Of a DNA stretch of 64,000 nt, positions 1-12,431 are shown piece after piece (the first letter of the stretch is position 1; each line of letters begins with the position of its first letter). Made by a program: the position numbers and the translations under genes. Origin of the DNA: Sclerodactyla briareus. Taxonomy: Eukaryota > Echinodermata > Holothuroidea > Dendrochirotida > Sclerodactylidae. The notes beneath the pieces were generated by a model that saw only the letters and a list, made by a program, of their open reading frames with translations, did no database searches and had not been told where the DNA came from. The DNA lies in contig JAODTK010002021.1 in assembly GCA_026419785.1 (NCBI GenBank), positions 124,001 to 188,000 of the forward strand. Direction: 5' to 3'.

Positions 1-1339
1 GAATCACCCCCGAGTAGTTGCATCATCAGTGGGAACAAAACACAATCGAACCCTTGATCAAAGACTGTTGATCCCAAAATGTGCCAAATTTTGTTCGATA
101 TCGCATCAAACGACACTCTTTTTCCACTCTTGAAACATAGGACCCCTAATTGCATTGCAATGAGTCTCATACATGCGCGCAGGATAAACACACAAGAAGC
201 TGTCTCCTTGAATCAATCTGGAAGTATAAAGCTGGCACAAAGGGGTGGCCAATTGTAGCCGCGCATATCTTGAAAGATTGCATCACCCAACTGTGTCTCC
301 ATTCAAGGCGCTTACCTTGCACGTGATACACTTCCATCGCAAGTGTTTCTCGCTTACCTTCGTGAATGTGACATTCACGTTCTAATAAAAAGTTGGAAGC
401 TATGCTCATGGCATGGTATCACAGCCAATTTGGTGACATATGCGGCCCATGGATTTCCTTCACCAAGCCATAAGCGATAGCGTGTTCCATTTGTAAAGTT
501 GTCAGAGATGCAATTGACACTACCAACAATCAAAATTTATACACCAATCAATCGTCCTGCCGATCTAAACCGCGTATTAACACCGAGCATTAATGCTGGT
601 CAATGCACAGTCAGCTGACTTATTCAGCCCATCAAAGGGGACTATTTACGGCCAGTGATAATGACATTTTTCAATGTAGCCGTCCTCTCACACATACCCC
701 TGTAGATTCACTGAAGCCACACCGAAAAAGTTTATACAAGAAAATCACAACATAAACATTCACCTTCAAATTCTTATCTCCATCCAAGAAGTGATATTGT
801 CCTTCCAACTGCGAGACCTTGTCGTCCTCGCCTCAAAAGTCATCGTAGCAATCTGTAATCCGCTTGAGACTATGGCCAAAACGATTTGAAGAGAAAAATA
901 AGTGGAATATGCGCTATTTCTTATGCAGTTTGCAATTGAATTGATCCACAATTCAATGCTGAGGTTTGACAATCCAGTTCCTCCTTGTTGCAAAACTTCA
1001 TAGGGGAACTGAATAACTAATGCATCAACATGTCCCGCCCCGACCACAGTGTGAAGAAGAAGAAATGGGGTGGGGGGGGGGGGGGGAGGAGCGGACAACT
1101 GACATTCGAACTGTCTACATACACATGCCTAACCTGCAAAGTGATCACCTCTGATGCCGTTTTCCTGAGGCTGTCTCAGTTGTATGACCAATATTGAATA
1201 CCAGTTCCCATGCACTTTACTGAGGGCGGCGCATTATTACTCATGCATTCGGCAGTGCTTCCGAACTTGAGATTCATTGATTGCACATCCAAAGCCTGAA
1301 GCATTTTCCGCAGTGCTGTAGACCAAAGGGGCACATTTC
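1..1339. other. Non-coding AT-rich stretch
   Basis: No coding region, RNA gene or repeat could be recognised. The only landmark is a long G-rich run at about 1067-1087, of a kind that recurs in the window (12.02, 28.35, 37.45, 51.57 and, as C, 56.86 kb). Short open frames here have no recognisable motif or splice context. Confidence 0.5.
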
Positions 1340-1570
1340 CTTGAAAGTCTCACGCTACCCACATGTAGAATGGGGTTACTTGCGAGGGTGTAACAGAATA
1401 GGCACCGCGTGTGGGGCCAGGGGTTTTTGTAGTTGGTCTAAGCGAAAAGGCTCCTGAGTGGTGCAGGCAGGTCTTCATCTGGTTACCAATGACCAGGGGA
1501 TTAAGTCGTAGTCGTGTGAGGAGCGCTGCCTTGTTACAAAGACTATAAACCCAAATCATAATCATCTCTC
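1340..1570 (+). repeat. 5'-truncated SINE, copy 1
   Basis: This stretch aligns collinearly with the reverse complement of 55.92-56.15 kb. Shared blocks in the same order are a 'cgctacccac.tgtagaa' block, a 'ggtgcaggca.ggtcttcatc' block, an 'accaatgacc.gggga' block and an 'aagactat.aaccc.aatc' tail. The other copy has a tRNA-like head, so this is a tRNA-derived SINE whose head is missing here or too diverged to see. The tail, rich in AATC, lies at the right end, giving the plus orientation. Copies differ by many substitutions and small indels, so this is an old insertion. Confidence 0.65.
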
Positions 1571-1647
1571 TTTATCTCACCGAGAGGTTAGAACGCTTTT
1601 GAGTTAATACCAACCGACTTTAAGAATGGTAACCTGTTGCCCGTGTT

Positions 1648-1828
1648 GTAGTCGAGGCCGGGCTCGAGGCCCGATTTTGCCGGCCTAGTCCCGGCCTCGT
1701 TTTTTTCCGAGGGCCACCCCATAACCACAGTGTACAATTGGTGAGCAATAGTCCTGGCAGCTTTTTACTGTTCTTGTTTGACGCACACGTAAGGCCTCGG
1801 CCGCGGAGGGGTGCCGCCTCGACTACAT
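1648..1828. mobile_element. Short inverted-repeat element (MITE-like)
   Basis: The 12-mer TGTAGTCGAGGC at the left end is the exact reverse complement of GCCTCGACTACA at the right end, about 180 bp apart. Inside the left end there is a second palindrome built from GAGGCCGGG and CCCGGCCTC. No coding capacity and no convincing target duplication are visible. It could be a small non-autonomous DNA transposon or a palindromic part of a larger repeat, because related TAGT.GAGGCC / GGCTCGACTA ends occur near 55,560-55,602. Confidence 0.4.
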
Positions 1829-4206
1829 CCTACTGTTGCCTTCTCGCTGGATGCTCGGCACAAGGGATTGGCGCATGGACAACAAACGAGGGGTAGGCAA
1901 TTTGCAAGTTGCCGTTGCATGTAAATTACTCCACCCTCATCACATTAACATGTACCGCCAGAGAGGCATTGCCTTATTCGTGTACCCTGGTGGAGGATTT
2001 GCAGTGACAATTAGGTGCAGTACGTGTGCACCCTTGCTGGGCCTTGAATAGGTCATTCCTCTTGCTGGGCCAAGAATACCATGGACAAAAAAACAAAAGA
2101 CTTGACAGCAAATTTTATCAAATCACCACCTGATGAGAAAAGAGAACATTGTTCCAAGCTACATGTAGGTCACTTTCACAGTTATGACAATGATGCATTT
2201 CTCAATGGTATTACTGTGACCTACTGCTTATCTGATATGATACATTGGTAATGGGGTTTATTACAATAATGTAGAGCGGGGCTGTCAAATAACCTGGTTT
2301 ATGATGATTCATTCAAGGGCGTACTGGACGGATGTTCCAAAACCTGATAATGCTTCATTATTCATTGAAAGTACTGCAGTTACTTCCAACCTGGTTATGA
2401 TGGTTGTTTAAATGGCATATACTGCAGCTGGTGTGCCTGACCTAGAGAATCATTTTACGAAAACACCCAGTCACCCAATCACATCCAGGTTATATGGTCA
2501 CCCAAATACAGAGCAATGGGTTTTCCCAAACTCGGGGGTCACGTAACAGGTTCTTGTGGGCGGTGGCAGGTTTGTTCAAAAATATATTAACAAATCTTAG
2601 AGTACCAAAATGTTCGCAAACCAAAATCCTTACCAAAATTCACCCTGAAAACTCATATGTATGATTTTATCAGTGGCCCTTATAGCATTTCGTAAGTGAA
2701 TTTTTGCCTTCAATCGTCGCTGGCCAAGATGGCTTTGTATATTCCTATATTGTTTTCAAAATACAACTACAAAAGTTTTAACCCCCCTTGTACGATAGGT
2801 ACATGTGTGTCCAACAATACAGCGGTGTGTGTGGGTATAGCCGTCTTGTACTACAAGAAAATGGGTGAAACAATATGTTATAGCCAGTAAACGTGTAGCC
2901 GTTAGCATACAACGATATGTTTGATGTTCAGAACTTGGGGTCGTGCTGGATGCCCCTACATGGAATGGGGTCTCCGCCTTGGAAAAGTTTGGGAACACTG
3001 TACTAGAGAGTTTTTATTGAATCTCAGCACTGGTTTCTCTAAATTTGAAGCATAGTGTTTAATATACCATTTCACTTGCTCCGACCTCTCAGAGCATCAG
3101 GCTTTCTCTGTTTCGGCCTACAGTCTCCTGTGAGGTCTGCAATCTGTCTCAATTTGGACTCCAGCTCTTGCCGAGAAGAGTGCTTCTCTGATGGAAAGGA
3201 CAAACTGAAAAGCAATTTCCCTGAATCCACTGCGGATCAATTAAGGGTTACACCCACTCACGATTCAGTTGCATAATCATGGTTAGAGAAGAGAAATTTC
3301 TCACTGTATACATAATTTTGAGTAAAAGAATTTGCACATTTTATTTGAGCTTATATAGCCTAGCATGCAAATGGGTGATCTAGGAAGGTGGGGCGGGAAT
3401 CGATGAGGGTAACACTACAAGTTTGTGCACAGTCACACACATTAAGTTTAGAGAAATCATGATTCAAACTCTCACTTCATTAAGTTCAAGTAGCATCCAT
3501 GGTGTTTAGTAGAAAAACAGAAAATTGTAACAAAATGCAACACACTTTAATAGTGCCCGTAATTACAGAAACCAAAACTGTTGATGTTGTTACTGATATT
3601 CATAATGTTTGGCATACATTTCTCCTCTAAAAACTTATTACTTCTAAATTCTACGGACACAAGCTATCCGTTAGTGCAAAAGGATTATGATTGGCTGATC
3701 CCAATCTCGGTAGCTACTGTTATTTTGCAAATCACAGTCAGCTGGTTGAGTAACGTAAACAATCGAATGACTTGCTCGATTGCTTGAGTACAGTTAAAGC
3801 TGTCGGATTTAATTTTGAACGCAAATGTTAGGTTGCGTGAGCTTTTGGAAGTTTATGCATACTAGGAGAGAGATCCGGCTTTCAGTAGACGCGCTGCGTA
3901 GAGGGCGTACTGCTCAACAGAATACAATGGGGCGAAACAACGCATGCTCGTGCATGTTCACAAGCGCAGAACCCTACGGCGGCACGCGTAGTTGTTAGAG
4001 TCTTCGTAGAGGTACGCACATGCACGGGACTGCCAATTTTTTGTGTATGGTACGCATTTGCAATTCAATTCCAAGCGAACTAAACGCAAAGTTACCAAGC
4101 TGCATAGTTTTACTGTTTAGAGATACAAAAGTATAGATCTAGAGACATAATATCTCTAATGTTTGGGTAATTGTTAATTTGCGGGTTGAGACTAGGAATA
4201 AAACTA
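1829..4206. other. Non-coding stretch, nothing recognised
   Basis: AT-rich sequence with only short open frames on both strands. No protein motif, RNA gene or clear repeat could be supported. Confidence 0.5.
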
Positions 4207-4209
4207 CAG

Positions 4210-4338
4210 CAGGTCGGACTTTTACTGGTTCATACAACAGTCCGACTCGGAATTTAGCTTAATAAGAAACTCGGCTGCGCCTCGTCTGGTATTTAACCAA
4301 ATTCAGAGTCTCGACTGGTTATGAACCATTAAAAGTTT
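4210..4338. repeat. Foldback palindrome, arms of about 40 bp
   Basis: The arm at about 4218-4258 (containing actttta.tggttcata and gtccgactcggaattta) is complementary to the arm at about 4300-4340 (containing aaattcagagtc and ggtt.atgaacca.taaaagt). The loop is about 40 bp and includes ggctgcgcctcgtctgg. It would form a stem-loop in DNA or RNA and resembles a small MITE. No target duplication was found. Confidence 0.5.
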
Positions 4339-4979
4339 CCCAGTTGCAGTTATTCCTTAATAATTTCACAATTGCCCGTGTTGTGTGTGGACACGTTACA
4401 TTGAAAACAGCTTGAATTTATGGCTTGATATATCAGAGATAAATTAAGAGAAATGAAACATTTGGTGATGATGCAGGGAGAGAAATCAGGACGTCAGCAC
4501 AGATGAGATCACCCTACTGACCAGTTCAAACACTTCAAAATTGGCCAGCGGCTACACAGGGATTATGACCAAGTACATCAGCCTAGAAGGATTGTCGGAA
4601 ACCTCTACTGGTGGGGGGCACGACGTTTTGTGAGACAACAGTCCTAATGAACACTATGTTAGTGCGCGTCTATCGGAATGAATACAGTAAATGCAGAATA
4701 ACCACTGCCAGCTGGGAAGATGTAGTGTGGAGCACTCACTCAACAGCAGAGGGCAAGCTGCCTGTAGTCCAAGTGTTGCTTGGTGTGCATTCATAGCTCG
4801 CTCTGGGTCGCAGCCTCCATAGCTTGCAATGTTCCTCGTTCAGCTGGATAACCTTCAAAAGAAGGGTGTACATATCTACGTCACCTGCCCCAAACATGTC
4901 ACATGTGATATGTTGAACAGCTAGTTTTCATAGAGGCGAAGTCCAGCACTAAATAATCTTCTTGGTGTTATAATGTCAG

Positions 4980-5265
4980 AGCATACAAAATCATTCAAAC
5001 TCCTTTGTTCCAGGTGTATAGCATGATCGGGTCTGGGAAGATAGGGCTCCTAATAAAATTCGCTGATTTTGGCAACTGGCAACCTTTTTATGATGTCATT
5101 CTCCAATATAAAGGAAAGTTGAGACCATGATTCTTAACCTCTCTCTTAAAAGTGGATATGTAGCATATGACATATCGAATGTGCGATTGCAAAATTGCCA
5201 ACATAGCAGTGATAAATTATAATCTTTAAAAATTCTCATTCAACAGGCAAAAAAACATGTAGCCC
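4980..5265. mobile_element. Diverged copy of the TTAA-flanked MITE family
   Basis: This stretch aligns in the same orientation with the interior of the MITE at 29,999-30,418. Shared blocks are tttgttccagg.t.atagca, gggaagat..ggct, ttttggcaa.ctggcaacct and the later aaaattgcca. The terminal repeats are not visible here, so the copy is truncated or its ends have decayed. Two copies 25 kb apart establish that this is a dispersed family. Confidence 0.6.
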
Positions 5266-7486
5266 CTTGCCAGCATTGCATGTGATGCATTTGAAGGCAT
5301 GACACAATGTATTTAACATAATTATACTAAAAATAAGCAACAAAGGATGAATCCTCGGACAAATGCACCTGGTCCCCTGAAAAAAAAAAAAAAAGTGCTG
5401 GAGTTAACTGGTCCAATTTGGACCCTGCAGATTTTGAAACAACGGCTACCCCCCTGGTCTGGGCACAGATTAGCTCTGCTTAGTGAAAATGAAAAAACAA
5501 TTGTTCAAAGTAACCTCTGTTTATTCTCTCTGTCAGCCTCTCCACATGTTCTCAACCCAGGTTTCTCTCTCTCCTCGACACATCGCCTCCGTTCCTCAGC
5601 CCGGTGGGGTCAGCCCTCTGATGGCCCCTCCGCTCCCATGAGCCCCTGAATCTCTCAGTGACTGGGTGGGGTTCAAGGAGAGATAACCATTCCTCCTTGT
5701 TACCCTGCCCCCATCCGGACTGGTATATCCGCAGCAGTTGCCTGCGTCATTCCTCAGCGGAACGTTCCCTCTCGGACTGGTCCTGCTTTGTGCCTGAGAA
5801 TGTCTTAAAAAAAAGGATGTCAAGAGGGTTAGTGAATGTCTGAAGCCAATTTCTCCAAGAATATAGAGAAATTGCAAATAAACAAATGATGCAAAATTGA
5901 CTCTTAATGTGACACCTCCATCAACCCTATTGTCAAAACTTGAAGCATACAAAACTTTCCATTACGGAGTTAGTTACAGTCCTTTGAAGTTTGTGCATGT
6001 GTATGCCCAAGATCGAAAGCTCATCAGGCATAATAAAATGATGTCAGTACTTGCACAAACCCTGCAAACAATCCTTTGGTCTCTCTATTGAAATCACACA
6101 TTATTATTTTCACTTGAAAAAGCATTTAGTCTACGGTAGAGGATTGCTGTAGCGGGTTAGTAGTGTTGATGGTCACTTTGGTGATAGAAGACAACCGAAC
6201 TTCTCTGCTAATGTTGACCCCCTTCACAAAATGAAACAAGGAAATACCATGACATAACTTCCCAGTTGTCCGAGTGCAGCAATCATGCGTTATTGCCAAT
6301 TGGGATTCTCCAACTTCTCTGCATAATGGAATAACCTTTGAAGGCCAATACTCCACAAAGAAACATTGTATGGAAGTAGGGGTTTGGACCTATAGATCAG
6401 TTTTTCTACATTCGCCATGCTATCACTCTGTTGTAAGCCAACCTAACAGCTGGTCCCTTTGAATCATCTCAGACCAGAGGTTTGGCCCCCTGCCCAGGTT
6501 CATAGGAATCTGACAAACTTTCAGAATTGGCACAAATCATGTGGATAGATACATTGATGCCTGCACTACCCAACTTTATAGTACTTTATTTATTCAGATG
6601 ATGGACGGTAGTCTTAATCTGTATGACCACTTACTATTATTACTACTGTGGATTGTTAGCTTAATTCGTATGGCCACCTTCCCTCATTCGCTACTTCCAA
6701 GTTGCAAGGCTAGATGTGTCCTCTTGTAACCAGGATGAATACCCCATTCACTATTCATGCATTCCGTGTCTATTGTTCGCAAGTTTAATAAGAGCTTGCC
6801 TTGAAGAGGTTTGGCCATAGAGCTGGAATTGGCCTTATCAACACCCTGGGTCCCTAAAAATCCCTATAAAGCGTTAGATTTCCACTACCTGCATAGACAA
6901 TTCATATAAATTTCAAATCATAATATTTACTGCATTAGTCAGGCTCAACTCCTCACCTGCTTCCCTATGTCACACAACATTACTAAAGTTGCCAGTTCGT
7001 TCATATTCTTTTTGAGCTTGTACAATACATTACTGAAACAGACAAATTCCTACCTAATTGATGATTTTCATGCCTAAAATCAATCAGATCTTTAAAAACC
7101 CAACCTTGATACTGCTGTACTGTAATCAGAATTTCATCAAAATCACAGTCCCAGTGGTTCTAGAGAATGAAGCTCTTGTCACAGGTTGCATTGCACATGC
7201 TCACACTACACGTTTCAGGGGTATAGAGAGATTTCTCCTCTGTAACATTACGGCCTATTTTTCATACTGCCATCCCACTTTGAAAATAACCAATACATCC
7301 TGTGTTTTTCTATTTTTGTTAATAAGTATTGGGTAACCGTTCTGTGCTGTAGGATGTGTAACTTTGTTGGAAGGGATTTCAAAAAATTTGTTCTGTGCAC
7401 ACGTTCGTGCACATCGTAACTGCCAGTACTACCCTACCGTATGCCCTCTTAACAATAGAATCAACAATGTCTCTTACTGTAACCAT
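5266..7486. other. Non-coding stretch, nothing recognised
   Basis: Mixed AT-rich sequence with a more CT-rich section at about 5.5-5.8 kb. Open frames of up to about 118 codons on either strand show no recognisable domain and overlap each other, so I call no gene. Confidence 0.45.
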
Positions 7487-7690
7487 GAAATACCCCCCTT
7501 CGTTAAGGGGGGCTACTAGAGGGGCAACTTACCTTCTGACTTATACAAATGCATTTTCGGCCAAACGGCCGCTTCACCACATCAAACACCGCCTATACCA
7601 CTAAAAAAGAGTTTAAGGCAGCACGCCGGTCACCAGATGCAGCCGTAACCAGCTGGGAGCAGTACGGGGCTGCACTATCATTCCAACTAG
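7487..7690 (-). repeat. DIRS 3' inverted terminal repeat (low-coordinate end)
   Basis: The segment from about 7548 (gcattttcgg.caaacggccg) to 7682 (gggctgcac.atcatt) is the reverse complement of 14405-14531, with both carrying ccactaaaaaagagtt and cagctgggagc. The outer extension 7487-7540 (cccccttcgttaagg to cttaccttctg) is not in the other terminal repeat but is complementary to 7733-7786. This unequal-end structure matches the family description. Confidence 0.85.
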
Positions 7691-7732
7691 CACCGGAGGG
7701 CCCCGGCTTAGTGGTGAGGACGGGCGGGTGTC

Positions 7733-7829
7733 CAGAAGGTAAGTTGCCCCTCGTTAAGTACCCCTCCTTACGAGGGGGTTAAACTTACTTCAGGCATTAC
7801 CCTTCTGGACCTTACTCACAAATTGCAGC
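7733..7829. repeat. DIRS internal complementary region
   Basis: The first half (7733-7780, cagaaggtaagttgcccctc onward) is the reverse complement of the outer end of the low-coordinate repeat (7491-7538). The second half (7781-7829, containing caggcatt.cccttctgga and cttact.acaaattg) is the reverse complement of the outer end of the high-coordinate repeat (14522-14572). The two halves abut at about 7780/7781, so the region is a template joining both ends. In the family model it guides completion of the element ends during circular DNA formation. Confidence 0.8.
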
Positions 7830-8149
7830 CTCCCAACACAAACACGCCAACACCGCAAGGATTGGGACCGGGAGCGAATAATCCACCTATCATAAGACCA
7901 CTCACTATAAAAGATTGTCTGAAGTACCCGCCTCCGCAGTCAAACCGACTAAGCCATCGAGCGGCACCATCCGTCACAGGCAGATGGTCCCGAGCCAGCC
8001 CACTTCCCAACCCACACGCTCTAAACGAGCGAGGCCACGGTGGGGAAGGGGGAGAGGCACAAATCCGACTCTTACCTATAGGCCAGTGACCCCCCGACTC
8101 GAGGGTCCACTAGCGCGGAACCCGAACCGCAGATCCCCGCGCGGGAGGA

Positions 8150-8265
8150 AAGCGGGGGCCATGCGGGCTTCACTCCGCAGGGGGTCCCGAAGGTATGAAG
8201 CGGTAAATATTCTGAATATTCCATCTCGCAGCCTGCAGAATCTCCTCCAAGGCACACCTTTATAG
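8150..8265 (-). pseudogene. Tyrosine recombinase C-terminus (relic)
   Basis: On the minus strand one frame gives EEILQAARW and an adjacent frame gives IFTASYLRD, which match the C-terminal helix and nucleophile region of DIRS/Ngaro tyrosine recombinases, where an alanine-alanine-x-tryptophan helix is followed by a phenylalanine-rich stretch and tyrosine-leucine-arginine. The candidate catalytic tyrosine codon is at 8193-8195. One frameshift separates the two pieces. The upstream arginine and histidine motifs could not be found, and only about 630 bp lie between the end of recognisable RNase H and this point, too little for a full recombinase of about 300 residues. An internal deletion is likely. 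In an intact element this enzyme integrates the circular DNA intermediate. Confidence 0.6.
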
Positions 8266-8829
8266 AGCGCTAGGGAGGGGCAACCCCTCCGCCATCGAGA
8301 GCCCCAGTCGATACGGACCACAACTCCGGCGATCACGCTGACGATCCAGCGAGGATCATATCCTGGAGGCGCGTGTATTAGGTCGCTGTCCTGAAACAAA
8401 CATCGACGTACACGGACCACGGAGGGACGGGCTCGATCCAGGTTTAACCCGAAGTGCCCGAACCGGAAACACCACACCCGTCCCCCCTCCCCTCCCAACT
8501 CCGAGAACTCCCCAAAAGTCAGCGATGAAAATCGGAGCCGGAGAAGATTGACCGACTACGTCTTAGTGAGAAACGACGGGTCCCGGAACCAGCTGACCCG
8601 GTGAGGCTCGAAACGCATAAGGCCCGGGAGAATAGACGGAGCAAGCAAGGCACCACCGCGCCGAGCCGATGCCGCAGCAAGAAGGAACGCTGTCTCAACC
8701 AACCGCTGGCCGCAGAGAGCAGTCCGCTATGGGTTCAATGGGAGGCTCCGCTACTATCCGCAGGACGTCCCCATTCCAGGCGAGCTAGAGTGCCATCCTC
8801 CTAGACGTCTAAAAACATGCTACGACGGA

Positions 8830-9225
8830 GACGGTCAAGTGGCTTCGCAGAAGAGACGGTCTCGTTTGCAGCAGAAGAGAGGCAGCTTTGCGGTTGAAGA
8901 GGATGCGAACAAGTTCCACCGCCGACTATGAAACGCCTCGAACAACACTTGCACAAAAACCCGTGATGAGACCACTCCGTCGGAGCCTGAGTGATGCTGG
9001 GCCGAGAGCATGTCCGGTGATGGAGTGTCTGTGAACCCGGAAGGTGAACCGCATGAAAACGCACCCCGTGCGTGCGACCCCACAGGAACAGATCCTAGGT
9101 CACTGTCCAACGACTATGCGAATGCGTCCCTCCCTGCGGGTTTGTACGAGAACCGCCGCGGTACTGTCGCAACGGACCGTACGAGCCTGGCCCGCCATTC
9201 GCGGTTGCAATAATTTCAAATTTCA
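8830..9225 (-). pseudogene. DIRS RNase H domain (relic)
   Basis: The domain continues directly from the reverse transcriptase on the minus strand. Recognisable pieces in order are VRCDSTAAV (acidic residue codon at 9166-9168), AVHLPGSQ (about 9035-9060), a serine-arginine-proline piece followed by APTEWS (about 8970-9010), and WNLFASSSTAKLPLF (about 8855-8900). These correspond to the conserved DIRS-type RNase H order, in which an aspartate-containing strand is followed by the HLPG motif and a 'leucine-phenylalanine-alanine-serine' motif. The pieces fall in different frames, so the domain is broken at least twice. It would degrade the RNA strand of the replication hybrid in the cytoplasm or nucleus. 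Confidence 0.75.
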
Positions 9226-10120
9226 AGGCGCGGAACAACGCCACAACTCGCATGCGTCCCTGTTCATCCCCACCGTTTTAATCGGGTCCAGGTGTGTGCC
9301 ACGGCAACTGGCTCGCAATTCCCGAGACGACTGGCGCAAACACCCAAGAGTTGGATCTGGAGGGGCGCAGGTACAGCCGGCAAAAGGGGAACAGGTCCAC
9401 TCGGTCTCGCCATGAAGCCGAGGAGAACCACCACGCGCCCGCGCAGGGAGAGTCTGCCTGAAGCGCGACAACCCGGCTTGCATGGCTCCAGTCTTCCCCA
9501 GGGTGGGGGTGGCCACCCCGTCCGCTAAATCGATCTGCGCAGCCAGATAAACGATCTGTGGTGACGGTCGCAGGTCGACTTGGCGAAGTTGACGAGCCAA
9601 TCCCAGGCTCCGTCCAGCAATAACCGTGCGGTACTCCCTCGAACCTCCGCCGCTGAGTCCCCACGATAAGCCATTCGTCAGATACGTGAAGATCTGGACC
9701 CCCCTGACGACGCAGATTGGCCAACATGGCCCTCGTGAACCCGTGTAACACGCAGGCGCCGTTTGACAACCCAAACGGGAGACTGGTAACTCGGTAGGAG
9801 GAATCGCGGTAGCGGACGCTCGGAATAAGGAATCCTCCCGCCTGATGGTGATATTCACGTATTCATCCGCTAGGTCCACCGACGTCGCCCAAAAGGGGAC
9901 ACCTCCGCAGGTGATTGAACCTCAACAACCGCAAGTGGTTTCCATTGCGGACGTGGGGTGGGCGGACGAAACGGTTGAGAGGACGCCGGTTAAATATCGG
10001 CCGCCACTAACCGCCTCTTGGGCGTCAGGAAGGACGCCACAAAACGTGGCACTTCCTGCGGGAGGAGGGGGGAGTAATGGCCCCCTTGGCCAAAAGGGTT
10101 TCGATCTCCTGCTCCAAACG
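9225..10120 (-). pseudogene. DIRS reverse transcriptase (relic)
   Basis: Minus-strand pieces in order are a glutamate-isoleucine-glutamate-threonine-leucine leader at about 10.1 kb, FVASFLTPK (about 10,020-10,050), a METT motif (about 9930 region), motif A as SVDLADEYVNITI (about 9843-9885), motif B as SLPFGLSNG (about 9755-9790), the helix FTRAMLANLRRQG (about 9715-9755), and the catalytic box at about 9670-9690. A one-base shift falls inside the catalytic box: one frame reads YLTN, the next reads DEWLIVG, so the second catalytic acidic position is glutamate rather than aspartate. Downstream are a DLRPS...IVYL segment and DLADGV, typical of the thumb/connection. Frame changes at several points make it non-functional as read. 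The enzyme would copy the element RNA into DNA. Confidence 0.85.
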
Positions 10121-11235
10121 CCGACGCCTGGGTCGGTATAGCGAAACCGGCGGCGAACGAAATCGCCCGGAGCTCGGGGGAGGGGAGGAGCGCCGTAAAC
10201 TCCAGACGAGTACCCCTGGCGAGAGCGTGGCCAGGATCCACCTGTCCGAGGGTGGTGACCGGGGCCACGCCCCCGCAAAGTCGGAGACGACCCCACAGGT
10301 GGGGTCCGCCTGGGGGGTTTTTCCGGGACAGGGGGCCGTTGGTAGTCACTTACCCCCGGACTGGCTGGAGGCACTGCTTCCTCTGCCACGGCGGGAGAGG
10401 GAGAATGACGCCCCCCTGGGCTTGCCGGGAGCTTGGCCGGTTCCCTTCTGCTTACGGGGGGTGGGGGGGGGGGGAACCCTCCGCCCTCCGGAGGGCCCCG
10501 AGACGCCTGAGGACTCCCCCGAGCGCGGCGGCTCTGTCCAGAAGACTGTCCTCTATGGGCCGACACGTCCGCCGTTTTACAGTACGTTTCCACCAGGGAA
10601 GCGTCCTGTTCCAGGACCCGGGGAGCAAACCAACCGGCCTGAGGAGGTCGGGGCCAAAATAGGGCGCTCTGGAATTCGCCCGCGGCGAGCCGAGAGGAGG
10701 TTTTCAAGTCCGGCAGGAAACATCTCCGCCGCAAAGAAGTTGCCTTGACGGCAATGCCGGCAAACTGAACGCAGGCCAGGCTAGTAAACCGCCCGACTGG
10801 ACTCTCGCCATCACATCCAGCAAGGGAGGTCTGCCGACAGCGTCACCAGGGCCGAACCAGTCCGTTTAGAAAAGCTGGGAGAGCCGAGACCTTGATACCG
10901 ATTCTCGCTGCACGGTCAAAAAAAACGGGAGGAGATCGGCGTCTCGGTCGATCATTTCTAGGAAGAAAGGCCTTCAGCCCTCCTTGGACGGGAGGGAGAA
11001 ACGATGTCCTCCCCGACAGGACCAGCCTGTCCCACGCCTTCGGCGGCAGGGGAGGAGAACGGAGAATGGTATCGTACTGTGCCGGGGGTATCGAATGAGG
11101 CGGGTCCTACCGCTGTGTGGGCGCTCGACGGGACGTCCCGGCCACTAGCCTGAAATCTGGAACACGTAAGCGGCATAGCGAGGGTAGGAGCGGGCGGCGG
11201 CGGATCACGGTGGCTGGTCCAAACGCGCCCAGGCC

Positions 11236-11720
11236 CGGGTGGATCCTCCGTCGCGGCATCCTGGGTCTTTGACAAGGTCCAGGGAAAAAGCCCGGACAGT
11301 ACCGTACCGCCGCAGGCGTAGTCTGCCCTCAATGAGGCCCGCAAGGGGTGGCTCTTCCGTCATGACGGTGAATCTGGCCCGACGGCCCCCTTGCAACGGA
11401 GGGGCGAGGGATTCTGCCGGCAAAGACGGAGCGTCGACCCTGACCACCGGTCGGATGCGTGCACGCGGATCCTCCGTCGCGGACTCCTGGGTTTTGACAA
11501 GTGACAGGGAAAAAGCCTCCGAGGCCAGTACCATCACCGCAGCAGAGTAGTTTTAGTCTGCCTTGCAAAAGAGGCCCGAACGGGTTGGCTCTTCCACTCC
11601 AACTGAGGGACTCCTGGCCCGACGGGACCCCCTCAAACTGAGGGTGCTGCAGGAGATTCAGCGGCGAAGACGGAGCGCCGGACCCTGACCAACGGTCAAA
11701 TGCGTGCACGTCGATCTCCA
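11236..11720 (-). repeat. About 226-245-bp tandem duplication inside the DIRS gag-like region
   Basis: The block ggatcctccgtcgcgg at 11,241 recurs at 11,467, each followed by ctgggt.ttgacaag, cagggaaaaagcc, agtaccgtacc/agtaccatcacc, ggctcttcc and ctggcccgacgg. The block tgcgtgcacg at 11,456 recurs at 11,701. This gives two copies with periods of 226 and 245 bp, near a multiple of three once indels are allowed for, so the original product may have had an internal repeat of about 77 residues. Confidence 0.7.
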
Positions 11721-12431
11721 GTTCGAGGACCGGGGGGGGAAGATCGAAGTCGTCTCCCGCGACGGCTCCGTTCGCTGGAACAACAGGTCGGAGCCGTACG
11801 GAGGAACAACCGACATGAAAAACCATCCCGGCCCGCGGGAGTGTCCGGAGTTGTCGAGGAGGGGGGGAGGGGGTGAACCAGCGACCCCCGGCCACGGGCG
11901 GAGAGGCCCGTCAACTCCAGTGGCTGACAGCCTTGAGCCAACACCAGTAGTCAGGGACTGAAAAGAGGCTGCCCAACGTGGAAGCTCATGCCCCCCTGAA
12001 GCATCGCGCTTCTTCTTAGGCTCGGGGGGGGGGGGGGGGGGACTTACGAGGAGGGGGTGTGGTTGCTCTTTCCTCATCCTGACGACGGACCTGCAGGGGG
12101 GGACCCTCGTTTTCCCGTCGCTACGGCACAGGGCCTTGCAGTCTAGGGCGGGATCGGAGGGACAACAAACTCCGTCCCGTCCCGAGGTCTCTGAAAGAAT
12201 ATCCCAGCTCGCCAGGAGGGGGGTGGAGGGGGGCATCCCCGAAGAGACCCAAGCGTGAGAACCCGTCGCGAGGTTTGTGTGGGCTGCAGCCCAGGGGCAG
12301 CGCCCCGCCAAAACCCCGGTCGTTGTCCCATGACGGTGGCCCTACAGGACGACCGACATGAGATCTAACAGTTGACTACGTCACCGACAGCCCTGTGGAG
12401 GGCCGTCCCTCGGAACACGTTACCAGGGGCC

